Source: Bacillota bacterium
GTDB taxonomy: Bacteria > Bacillota > Bacilli > ZCTH02-B2
Reading direction: 5' to 3'
Assembly: GCA_017577895.1 (NCBI GenBank)
Contig: PKQY01000025.1
Location: forward strand, 1 to 26,889
Length of the DNA stretch: 26,889 bases
Part shown: one piece after another, positions 15,551 through 24,345 of the stretch
Position numbering within the stretch: position 1 is the first letter of the stretch
How the letters are laid out: each line of letters begins with the position of its first letter
Made by a program: the position numbers and the translations under genes
The notes under the pieces: model-generated
The model's database searches: none
Told to the model about the DNA's origin: nothing
Seen by the model: the letters and a program-made list of their open reading frames with translations, nothing else

Positions 15551-15575
15551 CGAAACTGGAGGAGGAGAAGTGGCC

Positions 15576-16613
15576 ATGCGGTTTGGGGCCCGGATTTTTA
15601 AGACCGGTTTGACCGTGGCATTGGCTTTGTACATCAGCATATGGCTGGGATTGGAACCCCCGGTATTGGCGGCCATCGCGGCCGCCTTAACGATCCAGCC
15701 GTCGGTATACCGCTCGTGGAAAAACGGACTGGAACAAGTGCAGTCCAATCTCATCGGCGCGGCGGTGGCCACGATCTTTACCCTGGCCTTGGGGAACGAG
15801 CCTTACATTATCGCCATGGTCGTCATGCTGGTCATCGGCATCATCTTAAAACTCAAACTCGAAAAGAGCACTTCCTTGGCCGTCGTCACCGTGTTGGCCA
15901 TGATGACGGTGCCCCAGGAAGAATTTTTGCAATTTGGCCTGGCCCGCTTCCTCCTCATTTTGCTCGGCGTACTGTCCTCCTTTGTCATCAACATCGTCTT
16001 CTTCCGGCCGCAATACGAAAAGAAACTGTTTGAGCTGCACAAACCGCTCATGGATCAAATTGCCGTCTCGTTGCGCTTTTTCCTCGATCCGGCCCGGGAT
16101 GCGAAAGAAAGCCGAAAAGACATTCAAGAAATGAAACGGTTGCAACAAAACGCAGAAGAACTGTATCAATTGCTGGAAGAAGAAAGCACCCATTTCCAAA
16201 AAAGCCGCTTTTCCCAGCGGCGGAAACTGGTCGTCTACCGGGAAATGATCCGGCTGACCCAAGAAGCGCTGCACTTTCTCGAAAAAGCGGAACATCACCG
16301 GAGCAATTTGGAAAATTTGGAACGGCCGCTGCAAGAAACATTGGTCGCCTGGCTGGAACAAGTGGCTTATGCCCAGGAAAGCATCTATCTGCTCTTTGAA
16401 AAAAAACTTCGGGATGCTCCCCCCGGCAGCGACAAACCCGACATTCCGTCGTTGCCGCTTTCCGAGTTTCTCAAGCACCCCGAAGTGTTGCCCGTGGTGC
16501 TGTCGGCTGAAGAATACGTGACGCAACTGAAGCACGTCATCCTCATGATCCATCAGTTGCACGCCAGCGAAGAAGCGGCCGAAAGCGAATCCGCTTTAAG
16601 ACAAGAGCAATGA
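15576..16613 (+). CDS. Aromatic acid exporter family membrane protein (YgaE/FUSC-like)
   Basis: A 345-residue protein. The N-terminal 150 residues hold about four to five membrane segments, including the motif EPPVLAAIAAALTIQPSVYRSWKNGLEQ, characteristic of the ArAE/FUSC group in Bacillales. The C-terminal 190 residues are soluble, charged and mostly helical, with coiled-coil character. The start is ATG at 15576, eight bases after GGAGGAG. It follows hemL by 25 bases on the same strand and is likely co-transcribed. Its last 18 bases overlap the end of the convergent fabL. The transported compound is unknown; the exporter role comes from family naming only. Confidence 0.8.
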   Translation: MRFGARIFKTGLTVALALYISIWLGLEPPVLAAIAAALTIQPSVYRSWKNGLEQVQSNLIGAAVATIFTLALGNEPYIIAMVVMLVIGIILKLKLEKSTSLAVVTVLAMMTVPQEEFLQFGLARFLLILLGVLSSFVINIVFFRPQYEKKLFELHKPLMDQIAVSLRFFLDPARDAKESRKDIQEMKRLQQNAEELYQLLEEESTHFQKSRFSQRRKLVVYREMIRLTQEALHFLEKAEHHRSNLENLERPLQETLVAWLEQVAYAQESIYLLFEKKLRDAPPGSDKPDIPSLPLSEFLKHPEVLPVVLSAEEYVTQLKHVILMIHQLHASEEAAESESALRQEQ

Positions 16614-17375
16614 GATGCCGCCGTCCACGACAATCGTCTGCCCGCGGATCATCCAGGCGTCGTCGGAACACAAAAACGCCACCACTTTCGCCACATCGTC
16701 CGGTTCCACCATCCGCCCCGCCGGCGTTTTCTCCCTGGATTGCGCCAGCATTTCTTCCCGGTTGGGAAAATGCTTCAAGGCGTCGGTATCCACCGTTCCG
16801 GCGGATACGGCGTTGACGACAATGTTTTTGCCGGCCAACTCGACGGCCAAATACCGCGTCAACGCCTCCAACGCCGCCTTGGACACGCCGACCGCGGTGT
16901 AATGGGGCAGTGCCCGGGTGCTGCCGAGACTGGAAATGCTGACGATTCTCCCCCCGCCCCGCCGCTCCATGAGCCGGGCCGCTTGCTGGGCGCCAAAAAG
17001 CAACGCCTTGCTGTTGATGTTCAACGTCCAATCCCAGTGGTTTTCCTCCAGTTCCATCAAGGGCCGCAGCACGCCGGAAGCGGCGTTGTTAATGTATATG
17101 TCCAAGCCGCCGGAAGTGGCTTCAATTTCTTCAAACATGGCCTTGAGTTTCTCCATATCGCCCACGTTGGCTTTGATGAGGTGCACTTTTGACCCGGTTT
17201 CCCGCTCAATTTCCGCCGCCGTCTCTTCCGCCGGCTTGCGGTTGCGGAAAAAGTTGATGTACACTTCGCATCCTTCCGCTGCCAGCCGCTTGGCAATGGC
17301 CCGCCCGATACCCCGGCTGCCGCCGGTCACCAACGCGATTTTCCCTTCAAACCGCCGCATTTCGTCTTGCTTCAT
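16596..17375 (-). CDS. fabL: Enoyl-[acyl-carrier-protein] reductase FabL (NADPH, SDR family)
   Basis: A 259-residue short-chain dehydrogenase catalysing the last step of each fatty-acid elongation cycle. The cofactor motif is TGGSRGIGRAIA (about 17-28), with NNAASGVLRPLMELEENHWDW following. The latter is almost diagnostic for FabL. The catalytic pair is Tyr159 and Lys166 with Y-x6-K spacing, the FabL pattern rather than classical YxxxK. GRMVEPDDVAKVVAFL and RGQTIVVDGG end the fold. The start is ATG at 17375, nine bases after AAGGAG. It lies 34 bases downstream of mutY on the same strand, probably as one transcript. FabL enzymes are known for low triclosan sensitivity. Confidence 0.9.
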   Translation of the reverse strand: MKQDEMRRFEGKIALVTGGSRGIGRAIAKRLAAEGCEVYINFFRNRKPAEETAAEIERETGSKVHLIKANVGDMEKLKAMFEEIEATSGGLDIYINNAASGVLRPLMELEENHWDWTLNINSKALLFGAQQAARLMERRGGGRIVSISSLGSTRALPHYTAVGVSKAALEALTRYLAVELAGKNIVVNAVSAGTVDTDALKHFPNREEMLAQSREKTPAGRMVEPDDVAKVVAFLCSDDAWMIRGQTIVVDGGISLLLS

Positions 17376-17409
17376 TGACTTGCTCTCCTTTCTGACAATC
17401 ATTCCCGAT

Positions 17410-18561
17410 TCAATACTCCAGGTTTTGCTCCGAAAAACGGCTCACGTGCCGCACAATGTTGCGGTACGGCACGGGAAACGCAAAATCGGCCAAATCTTCC
17501 ACCCGGACCCAGCGCATCTCTGGGGAGTCGGCGGATGCCGGAAAGAGATCCGACGACGTCACGTGAAATTCGTACACTTCCCCGTCCCATTTTAAATGGC
17601 TGAACACGTGGCGAAGGGGCAACAAATAGCGCGGCTGAGAAAACTGAAACGGATACGCCGCCCGCAATTGCCCTTGCAGCCAGTACAATTTTTCGTTGCG
17701 TGACAGCTTCTGCCAGCGTTCAAAAGAACCGTCCCACACCGCCGTCGGAAACTCCCACATCCCTGCCAACAACCCGTCCTCCGGCCGGCGGCGGATGAGC
17801 ACCTTTCCTTCCCGCCACAACACGGCCGCCGCCAAACCGACCGGTTTCGGCCGCACCTTTTTCGCCTTAACCGGATACACCTCCACCGTCCCGGCCCGAT
17901 ACGCCTGACAAAACCGTTGCACCGGGCAACGGGGACAGTCCGGGGAACGGGGCAGACAGACGAGGGACCCCAGTTCCATCAGCCCTTGGTTGAAGGAAGA
18001 CGGATCGTCGGCCGGAATGAGCCGCTCCACCAACGCCTCGATGCGTTTTTTGGTCGCCGTTTTGCCGATGTCCTCACCGATGGCAAAAAGCCGGGACATG
18101 ACCCGCAGCACGTTGCCGTCCACCGCCGGCACCGGCCGGCCATAGGCGATGCTCAAGATCGCCCCTGCCGTGTATGAGCCGATGCCTTTGATGGTCAAAA
18201 TGTCTTCTTTCGTGTCGGGCACTTGTCCGCCGTAGCGGGCGGCCACCTCCCGCACCCCTTGCAACAAATTCCGCGCCCGCGCATAATACCCTAACCCTTC
18301 CCACAACTTCAGCACATCGGCTTCTTCCGCCCGGGCCAAATCTTCCAGCGTCGGATACCGTGCAATGAACTTTTCGTAATACGGAATGACGGTATCGACC
18401 CGCGTCTGTTGCAACATGACTTCCGACACCCAGATTTTGTACGGATCCTTGTCCTCCCGCCACGGCAGCGCCCGTCGGTGTTCTCCGTACCAGTCCAGCA
18501 ACGCCCGTTGAAAAGCAACGATGACTTCATCCGTCAGCGCTGTGATGGTTTCATCCTTCAT
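17410..18561 (-). CDS. mutY: A/G-specific adenine glycosylase MutY
   Basis: A 383-residue repair enzyme that removes adenine mispaired with 8-oxoguanine. The catalytic Glu47 is in WVSEVMLQQTRV, the helix-hairpin-helix is IKGIGSYTAGAI, Asp148 is in VPAVDGNVLRV, and the 4Fe-4S cysteines are 202, 209, 212 and 218. The C-terminal third is the NUDIX-like domain that reads 8-oxoG (LLAGMWEFP motif). The start is ATG at 18561; AAGGAG lies about 16 bases upstream, an unusually long gap, and no better in-frame start is visible. The open frame upstream crosses a terminator and is not coding. Confidence 0.93.
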   Translation of the reverse strand: MKDETITALTDEVIVAFQRALLDWYGEHRRALPWREDKDPYKIWVSEVMLQQTRVDTVIPYYEKFIARYPTLEDLARAEEADVLKLWEGLGYYARARNLLQGVREVAARYGGQVPDTKEDILTIKGIGSYTAGAILSIAYGRPVPAVDGNVLRVMSRLFAIGEDIGKTATKKRIEALVERLIPADDPSSFNQGLMELGSLVCLPRSPDCPRCPVQRFCQAYRAGTVEVYPVKAKKVRPKPVGLAAAVLWREGKVLIRRRPEDGLLAGMWEFPTAVWDGSFERWQKLSRNEKLYWLQGQLRAAYPFQFSQPRYLLPLRHVFSHLKWDGEVYEFHVTSSDLFPASADSPEMRWVRVEDLADFAFPVPYRNIVRHVSRFSEQNLEY

Positions 18562-18594
18562 GGAACCGCGACACCTGCTCTCCTTCCGCAAAAG

Positions 18595-18629
18595 AAAAAT
18601 GGGGAATCCGCTCTTCCGGGACACCCCAT
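18595..18629 (-). terminator. Terminator of the G5/3D-domain gene
   Basis: ATGGGG (18599-18604) pairs with CCCCAT (18624-18629), with an inner CCG/CGG-containing region. On the minus strand the hairpin is followed by TTTTTC. It lies between the 3D-domain gene and mutY. Confidence 0.6.
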
Positions 18630-18654
18630 CATCATTCCATTGACTCGAGTCCAT

Positions 18655-19704
18655 TTACTCGAGGATATAGATGGTTACCGTTCGCATTCCCCACCGGTAC
18701 GCTTCCCGGGCCGTTTCATAGAACAGATCAATCCGGTTGCCGACAATGGCACTGCCCGTGTCTTGGGCGATGCCCACACCATACCCGGGAATGTAAAGCC
18801 GGGTGCCGTAAGGAATCACCTTCGGATCGACGGCCACCGTTCCCCGGCGGGGATAAACCCCTGTCGCCGTCCGTTGCCCCGTGTGGGTATATGCTGTCGC
18901 CACCACCCGAATGGTCTTTTTGTACGGCATTCCCGCCACGGTCTTCGTTCCGCTGCGCGATGATGCCGCCCGATCCCTGGTGCTGCTGCGCGAAGCCACC
19001 AAACGGGACCGTTCGTTCCTCGGTTCGACTTTCGTCCCCACACGGACAACTTTGTTTTGCGGCGGTACCTCTTCCAACACCTTCCGCACTGTGCGAATCT
19101 TTTCGCCGTTTTTGAAGGTATGGATGAGCTGAATCACCCGGTAACCGTTTTTCCCCTCTTTTTCTACCCGCTCTTTTCCTTTGGCGAGTCGACTGTCTTT
19201 TTCATACGTCGTCTTAAAGGGAAGAATCTCCTTCTTCTTCTCCGATTTCTTCTCGATTCGATCAATGACGATGTGCATGGCATCCGCAATCGGAGTATCA
19301 GGCTCGACATTCAACTCATCCAGCGGGTTTAGGGAAATTCCCTGCTCACGCAGAAACGCGCCGACGTTCGGTTGCGTTGTCTCATACACCCGCTTCTGCC
19401 CTGCTTCGGTCAACGTCACTTGGTAGATACGCCGGAATTGCACCTGCGTATCTTGATTGATGACCGCCTCCAACGGTCGGTCGCATTCGTACCGCGCCGC
19501 CACTTCTTCCGGATCCAATCCGGCTTTTTCCAGCAACGTGCTGAGCGTTGCGGCGTGCGCCTTGACCGTCACGGGCTGTTCCCGGTCACTGAAGTGGAGC
19601 ACCACTTCGTGCTGCGACCCGTAAAAGGTCAACACTCCGGCGAAAATGCCGGCCACCGCTAGAACAGCCATAGCGGCACCAATCCAAGTTGTTCGTTTCC
19701 TCAT
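18655..19704 (-). CDS. Cell-wall protein with DUF348, G5 and 3D domains (YabE/resuscitation-factor-like)
   Basis: A 349-residue secreted or membrane-anchored protein. It has one hydrophobic N-terminal segment (about residues 8-28), then two DUF348 repeats (about 33-75 and 90-135), a G5 domain (about 150-225), a basic Ser/Arg-rich linker, and a C-terminal 3D domain (about 260-349). The 3D aspartates lie in AVDPKVIPYGTRLY, AQDTGSAI and RIDLFYET, and match the MltA/RpfB-like lytic transglycosylase fold. It would act on peptidoglycan, as YabE and YocH do. The start is ATG at 19704 after GGAGGTG. A good sigma-A promoter precedes it (19738-19766). Confidence 0.9.
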   Translation of the reverse strand: MRKRTTWIGAAMAVLAVAGIFAGVLTFYGSQHEVVLHFSDREQPVTVKAHAATLSTLLEKAGLDPEEVAARYECDRPLEAVINQDTQVQFRRIYQVTLTEAGQKRVYETTQPNVGAFLREQGISLNPLDELNVEPDTPIADAMHIVIDRIEKKSEKKKEILPFKTTYEKDSRLAKGKERVEKEGKNGYRVIQLIHTFKNGEKIRTVRKVLEEVPPQNKVVRVGTKVEPRNERSRLVASRSSTRDRAASSRSGTKTVAGMPYKKTIRVVATAYTHTGQRTATGVYPRRGTVAVDPKVIPYGTRLYIPGYGVGIAQDTGSAIVGNRIDLFYETAREAYRWGMRTVTIYILE

Positions 19705-19737
19705 GCAACACCTCCGGTTGCGGGTAGCGGCCCCCCG

Positions 19738-19766
19738 ATTATAACAAACCGGTGGTGATTTGTCCA
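19738..19766 (-). promoter_or_regulatory. Promoter of the G5/3D-domain gene
   Basis: On the minus strand, -35 TGGACA (19761-19766) and a perfect -10 TATAAT (19738-19743) have 17-base spacing, about 34 bases before the start codon. Confidence 0.75.
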
Positions 19767-19797
19767 GTCATATTTTCGTACTATTCTAATTTTGCGC

Positions 19798-21633
19798 TCA
19801 TTTATCCCCGCCAGTTGCCACGCGGGCTCCTAATTCTTCCAGTTCATCCAACAACTTCTTAAAGGTCTGCATCGCTTCCCGCACCGGTTCCGGCTTGGTC
19901 ATATCCACGCCGGCTTTTTTCAACAAGTTGATGGGCGTATCAGATCCGCCGCTTTTCAAAAACGACAAATATCGATTGACCGCCGGTTCGCCTTCCGTCA
20001 AAATGTGCCGGGCAATGGCTTGGGCCGCAGAAAACCCGGTGGCATATTTGTATACGTAAAAATTGGAATAGAAATGGGGAATCCGGGCCCACTCCATGGC
20101 AATCGGTTCATCCACCACCATGGCCGGACCGTAATACTGCTTGTTCAAATTCAAATACACGTCGCACAACACATCGGCGGTCAACGCCTCGCCGGCCTCC
20201 GCCTTCTCGTGAATGATTTTCTCGAATTCGGCAAATTTCACCTGGCGGAACACCGTGCCGCGGAATTGCTCCAAGTAGTAATTCAGTAAATACAATTTCC
20301 GTTTCGGATCGGTGGTCGTCTTCAGCAGATGGTCCATGAGCAACGCTTCATTCAGCGTGGACGCCACTTCCGCCACAAAAATCGTATATTGGGCATAAAT
20401 GTACGGCTGATCCCGATCCGAATAATACGAATGCAGGGCGTGCCCCATTTCATGGGCGATAGTAAAGACGTTGTCCAAGTTCTCCTGATAGTTCAGCAAC
20501 ACATACGGGTGCGTGCCGTAGGCTCCCCAGGAATAGGCGCCGCTCCGTTTGCCGCGGTTTTCAAAGACGTCGATCCAGCCGCCTTGGAACGCCTCCTCCA
20601 GCACCCGCCGGTAATCCTCGCCCAGCGGCTGCAAACCTTCCTTCACCATCTCCAAGGCCGTTTCATACGGGATCTTCATCTCAACGTCGCCCACCAACGG
20701 CACATACAGGTCGTACATGTGGAGCTCATCGAGACCCAGCAGTTTTTTGCGCAGCGCCATATACCGATGCAGCAGAGGCAAATGTTGGTGAATCGTGTCG
20801 ATGAGCGTGTGGTATACGTCCACCGGCACATGATCGGGATACAAAGCCGCTTCCAGCGCCGATGAAAACCGGCGGACCCGGGCGAAAAAGATCTCTTTTT
20901 TCACGCCGGCATTCAGGCTTGCCGCCAACGTGTGGCGGAACTTGTGGTACGTGTCATACATGGCGTAGAACGCATCCCGCCGCACCCGCCGGTCTTGGCT
21001 TTCCATCAACGTTATGTAGCGGCCGTGGGACAATTCTACTTCCCGCCCTTGTTCGTCTTTAATGGTCGGAAACCGAATCTCGACATTGTTCAACACACTG
21101 AAAATGTTGGCCGGCGCCTGGGCCAACTCCCCGGCCATGGCGATGATCTCCTCTTCTTCCGGCGAGCGCCGATAAGGTTTTTGGCGCAATATTTCCTGCA
21201 GGAAAAAGTTGTACAGACGCAGTTCGGGCCGTTCTTGGAAAAATTGTTCCAGCCGCGTCTCATCCAAATTCAAAATCTCCGGCACAAAAAACGCCATGGC
21301 ACTTTCCGCCTGCACGTGCAATCCTTGTGCCCGGTCGGCCATGGCTTGATATTTGGCCACCGATTGATCCTCGTCGCTGCGCATGCGGGCATAGACATAC
21401 AGTTTTTCCAGCCGCCGATGAATTTCCTCGTACGCCTGAATGGCTTCCAGCAATTGGTCGGCCGAAGCGATCACTTGCCCGCGGAAACGGGGAAACTGTT
21501 CGACCAGCCGGCGAACGGCGGCAAATTCTTCTTCCCACACATCGTCGGTCGGATACAAATCTTCCAACTTCCACTTGTACCGGTCGTCAATTTCATCCCG
21601 CGTCGGCAACGTCACGGCGTTGGGTTGCGTCAT
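19798..21633 (-). CDS. pepF: Oligoendopeptidase F (M3B metallopeptidase)
   Basis: A 611-residue cytoplasmic zinc peptidase that trims oligopeptides. The zinc site is His394-Glu395-x-x-His398 in TIAHEMGHALHS, with the third ligand Glu422 in FVAEVASTLNE. The N-terminal region opens with WKLEDLYPTDDVWEEEF, the usual PepF start motif. The length is typical. The start is ATG at 21633, six bases after GGAGGG; in-frame ATG 21639 and GTG 21648 overlap the ribosome site. It is divergent from the haemoglobin gene. A possible promoter on minus is TTGCTT-17-CAATAT inside the 158-base gap. Confidence 0.95.
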   Translation of the reverse strand: MTQPNAVTLPTRDEIDDRYKWKLEDLYPTDDVWEEEFAAVRRLVEQFPRFRGQVIASADQLLEAIQAYEEIHRRLEKLYVYARMRSDEDQSVAKYQAMADRAQGLHVQAESAMAFFVPEILNLDETRLEQFFQERPELRLYNFFLQEILRQKPYRRSPEEEEIIAMAGELAQAPANIFSVLNNVEIRFPTIKDEQGREVELSHGRYITLMESQDRRVRRDAFYAMYDTYHKFRHTLAASLNAGVKKEIFFARVRRFSSALEAALYPDHVPVDVYHTLIDTIHQHLPLLHRYMALRKKLLGLDELHMYDLYVPLVGDVEMKIPYETALEMVKEGLQPLGEDYRRVLEEAFQGGWIDVFENRGKRSGAYSWGAYGTHPYVLLNYQENLDNVFTIAHEMGHALHSYYSDRDQPYIYAQYTIFVAEVASTLNEALLMDHLLKTTTDPKRKLYLLNYYLEQFRGTVFRQVKFAEFEKIIHEKAEAGEALTADVLCDVYLNLNKQYYGPAMVVDEPIAMEWARIPHFYSNFYVYKYATGFSAAQAIARHILTEGEPAVNRYLSFLKSGGSDTPINLLKKAGVDMTKPEPVREAMQTFKKLLDELEELGARVATGGDK

Positions 21634-21791
21634 GCTCATCCCTCCCACACGCTAGCCCAAATATTGTCTTGTTTTTGATGTGAAAGCAATCTGTCAGGAA
21701 ACGGCGAAATCGTGTACAATGAAGATGAATCTGTCCCCACTATACCCGAAAGACAACCCCTTGACAAAACGCCTAAAAGAGGTGCGCCCAC

Positions 21792-22244
21792 ATGACGATG
21801 AAACCGAGCCAACCGCTGTCGTTGACGGAATCCGCCAAAACGCCGTATGAGGCCATCGGCGGTGCCGAGACGGTGCGCAAATTGGTCGAAGCGTTCTACA
21901 AACGGGTCAAAGCCGATCCGGATCTCAGCCCCCTTTTCCCCGACGATATGACGGAGATCAAAGAAAAGCAGTACAAGTTTTTGACCCAGTTTCTCGGCGG
22001 CCCCGCGCTGTACTCGGAAGAGTACGGCCCGCCCCGGCTTCGGATGCGGCACTTGCCCTTTCCCATCACGTTGAAAAGAGCAAAAGCGTGGCTGAACTGT
22101 ATGGCTCAGGCCATGGACGAAATCGGCCTGGAAGGACCGGAGCGGGATCAATTTTTCCACCGGCTCGTGTTGACCGCCGAACACATGATTAACACCACCG
22201 AAGAAACATCGGCCAACGACACAACAGTCGGCCAACACCACTAA
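21792..22244 (+). CDS. yjbI: Group II truncated haemoglobin (YjbI-like globin)
   Basis: A 150-residue haem protein of the 2-on-2 globin type. After a 17-residue leader the globin begins TPYEAIGGAETVRKLVEAFYKRV, followed by DPDLSPLFP, the KFLTQFLGGP segment and MRHLPFPIT, where the conserved His binds haem iron. A helix-rich end and a His/Thr tail follow. The start is ATG at 21792, seven bases after GAGGTG. In Bacillus the equivalent gene follows yjbH; here it stands alone, divergent from pepF. A weak promoter (TGTCAG-17-TACAAT ending at 21720) may serve it. Proposed roles in the family are oxygen or peroxide handling. Confidence 0.92.
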   Translation: MTMKPSQPLSLTESAKTPYEAIGGAETVRKLVEAFYKRVKADPDLSPLFPDDMTEIKEKQYKFLTQFLGGPALYSEEYGPPRLRMRHLPFPITLKRAKAWLNCMAQAMDEIGLEGPERDQFFHRLVLTAEHMINTTEETSANDTTVGQHH

Positions 22245-22287
22245 ACCCATGACAACTTCCACTACCCATGACGACTTCCACTGCCAC

Positions 22288-22321
22288 ACCGGGCAATCCG
22301 AACCACCATTGCCCGGTTTTC
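22288..22321 (+). terminator. Terminator of the globin gene
   Basis: ACCGGGCAA (22288-22296) pairs perfectly with TTGCCCGGT (22309-22317), followed by TTTCTT. Confidence 0.85.
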
Positions 22322-22326
22322 TTGTA

Positions 22327-22355
22327 TTGGCGTATACAACGCTTTCTTGTATGAT
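22327..22355 (+). promoter_or_regulatory. Promoter of the permease-ATPase operon
   Basis: -35 TTGGCG (22327-22332) and -10 TATGAT (22350-22355) are 17 bases apart and start just after the globin terminator. This shows the two-gene transporter operon begins here. Confidence 0.6.
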
Positions 22356-22418
22356 GAATTTGTCCGGTTTGCTTTGACTGAGCAAAGCGGCAACGCAGTG
22401 TCAGAGGAGTGAACGAAA

Positions 22419-23366
22419 TTGGCCTACGCATTACAAGGAGCGATTGAATCGGGCCTCATTTACGCCATCATGGCCCTCGGTGTGTACTTGACCTTTCGCA
22501 TTTTGGACTTTCCCGATTTGACCGTCGATTCCAGCTTTACGACCGGCGGCGCCGTCGCGGCGGTGTTGATCGTACAAGGCGTCAACCCGATTTTGGCTTG
22601 CTTGGCAGCACTGGCGGCTGGCATGTTGGCCGGCGTCTGCACTGGACTCATCCATACGAAAGGGAAAATCAACAAATTGCTGTCGGGCATCATCATGATG
22701 ATCGCCCTGTATTCCATCAACTTGCGGATCATGGGGCAGCGTCCGAACATCCCGCTGCTCGGCCAGGAAGGAAACGTCATCACATGGATGAAAAACTGGC
22801 TGCCGACCAAGTATTCCTTCATCATTACCATGGCTATCGTGTTGATCGCCATTAAACTGTTCATCGACTGGTTTTTGAAAACCGAAATCGGGCTGGCGCT
22901 CCGCGCGACCGGCGACAACCCGCGCATGATTCGCAGTTTCGGCGTCCATACCGACAACACCATTATTTTAGGGCTCGCTTTGTCCAATGGGCTCGTCGCC
23001 TTGTCCGGCGCCCTCATCGCCCAACAGCAAGGTTTCAGCGACGCGTCCATGGGCATCGGGATGATCGTCATCGGTTTGGCGTCGGTCATCATCGGGGAAT
23101 CGTTGTTCGGCACCCGCAACCTCGTATGGACGACCGCGGCCGTCATCGGCGGCGCCATCGTTTACCGGATCGCCATCGCCATGGCCATGCGCATCCCCGG
23201 ATTTGAAGCGTCGGATTTGCGGTTGCTGACAGCCATTATCGTCATCATCGCTTTGACCGCTCCGTTGTACAGCGATTATTTCAAAAAACGGTTTGCCGCG
23301 CAAAAAGCATCGGAAAATGACAATACGGTCATCAACGCCCGTTGGGACAAAAAGGAGGGAGCCTGA
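22419..23366 (+). CDS. ABC transporter permease (TrpY-like, BPD_transp_2 family)
   Basis: A 315-residue permease with about eight to nine membrane segments, of the LivH-like group that pairs with ABC_sub_bind-type binding proteins (TrpXYZ class). Recognisable stretches are ESGLIYAIMALGVYLTFRILDFPDLTVDSSFTTGGAV at the N-terminus, GKINKLLSGIIMMIALYSINLRIMG, and TEIGLALRATGDNPRMI, which is the cytoplasmic coupling loop. The start is TTG at 22419, nine bases after GGAG. Its stop overlaps the ATPase start (TGATG). Family members import amino acids such as tryptophan or tyrosine, or remain uncharacterised. The normal first gene, the substrate-binding lipoprotein, is missing here. Confidence 0.85.
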   Translation: MAYALQGAIESGLIYAIMALGVYLTFRILDFPDLTVDSSFTTGGAVAAVLIVQGVNPILACLAALAAGMLAGVCTGLIHTKGKINKLLSGIIMMIALYSINLRIMGQRPNIPLLGQEGNVITWMKNWLPTKYSFIITMAIVLIAIKLFIDWFLKTEIGLALRATGDNPRMIRSFGVHTDNTIILGLALSNGLVALSGALIAQQQGFSDASMGIGMIVIGLASVIIGESLFGTRNLVWTTAAVIGGAIVYRIAIAMAMRIPGFEASDLRLLTAIIVIIALTAPLYSDYFKKRFAAQKASENDNTVINARWDKKEGA

Positions 23367-24160
23367 TGCTGCGGCTGGAAGGCATTACAAAAGTGTTCAA
23401 CCCGGGTTCCCAAGATGAAAAGCGCGCTTTGAACAACGTATCGCTGCATTTGCGGCCCGGCGACTTTGCGACCATCATCGGCAGCAACGGCGCAGGGAAA
23501 TCGACACTCATGAACATCATCTCCGGCGTCCTCCCCGCCGATCAAGGAAAAATTTGGATTGACGGCATCCGCGTGGACCACATGCCGGAATACAAGCGGT
23601 CTTCCATGATCGGCCGCGTCTTTCAAGATCCGATGGCCGGCACCTCCCCCAACATGAGCATCGAGGAAAACTTGTCCATTGCCTACGCCCGGGGCAAACG
23701 CCGGACGTTTCGCCGAGGGGTGACCCGCCAACAACGGAAATACTTTCAAGAACTGCTGGCCACGTTGGGCATCGGCTTGGAAAATCGCCTCACTGCCAAA
23801 GTCGGCCTGTTGTCCGGCGGCGAACGCCAAGCCCTGAGCTTGCTCATGGCCACCATGAACCAACCGAAAATTCTTTTGTTGGACGAGCATACGGCAGCGC
23901 TGGACCCGAACCGCGCCCAGTTAGTGACCGAATTGACGGAGAAAATTGTCCGGGAACACCGTCTGACCACCTTGATGGTCACCCACAACATGGAACAGGC
24001 CATCCGGCTGGGCAACCGGCTCATCATGATGGACAAAGGGGAAATTATCCTGAACATTGCTGACGAAGAAAAACGGCAATTAACTGTCGCCAAGTTGCTG
24101 GAGCATTTCCGAAAAATCAAAGGTGAAGAACTGGCCGACGACCGCATCGTGCTGGCATAA
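23366..24160 (+). CDS. ABC transporter ATP-binding protein (TrpZ-like)
   Basis: A 264-residue ATPase partner of the preceding permease. It has Walker A GSNGAGKST (about 37-45), Q-loop RVFQDPMAGTSPNMS, signature LLSGGERQALSLLMA, and Walker B ILLLDEHTAALDP. The H-loop is THNMEQA. Walker B reads DEH instead of the usual DEP, a feature I associate with this subgroup. The start is ATG at 23366 in the TGATG overlap with the permease stop, seven bases after AAAGGAGG, so the two are translationally coupled. An earlier in-frame start at 23342 is inside the permease gene. No binding protein follows either. Confidence 0.9.
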   Translation: MLRLEGITKVFNPGSQDEKRALNNVSLHLRPGDFATIIGSNGAGKSTLMNIISGVLPADQGKIWIDGIRVDHMPEYKRSSMIGRVFQDPMAGTSPNMSIEENLSIAYARGKRRTFRRGVTRQQRKYFQELLATLGIGLENRLTAKVGLLSGGERQALSLLMATMNQPKILLLDEHTAALDPNRAQLVTELTEKIVREHRLTTLMVTHNMEQAIRLGNRLIMMDKGEIILNIADEEKRQLTVAKLLEHFRKIKGEELADDRIVLA

Positions 24161-24345
24161 CAAAAAATATAGTAATTCACCGACTGTTGCATATTGTGAA
24201 AAATTATTGTCCGGCTTGCAGGATTTTTAGCCCTTGTGTCGAATGGATTAACAATAATAATGAGAGAATCTGCCAACAGAGGATAGCCTTACAAAAACAT
24301 TGGCAAGCCGGTGCTAACGCTCGACTTTGGCAAGGGGCGTGTGAC

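Noticed and set aside
15846..16562. Minus-strand 238-codon open frame
   Set aside because: Phe/Gln-rich shadow opposite the helical C-terminal half of the ygaE-like protein.
24187..24345. N-terminal extension of AgrB with a CPAC motif
   Set aside because: It has no ribosome site, has low-complexity Asn/Gln stretches, and the AgrB family begins near the ATG at 24346.
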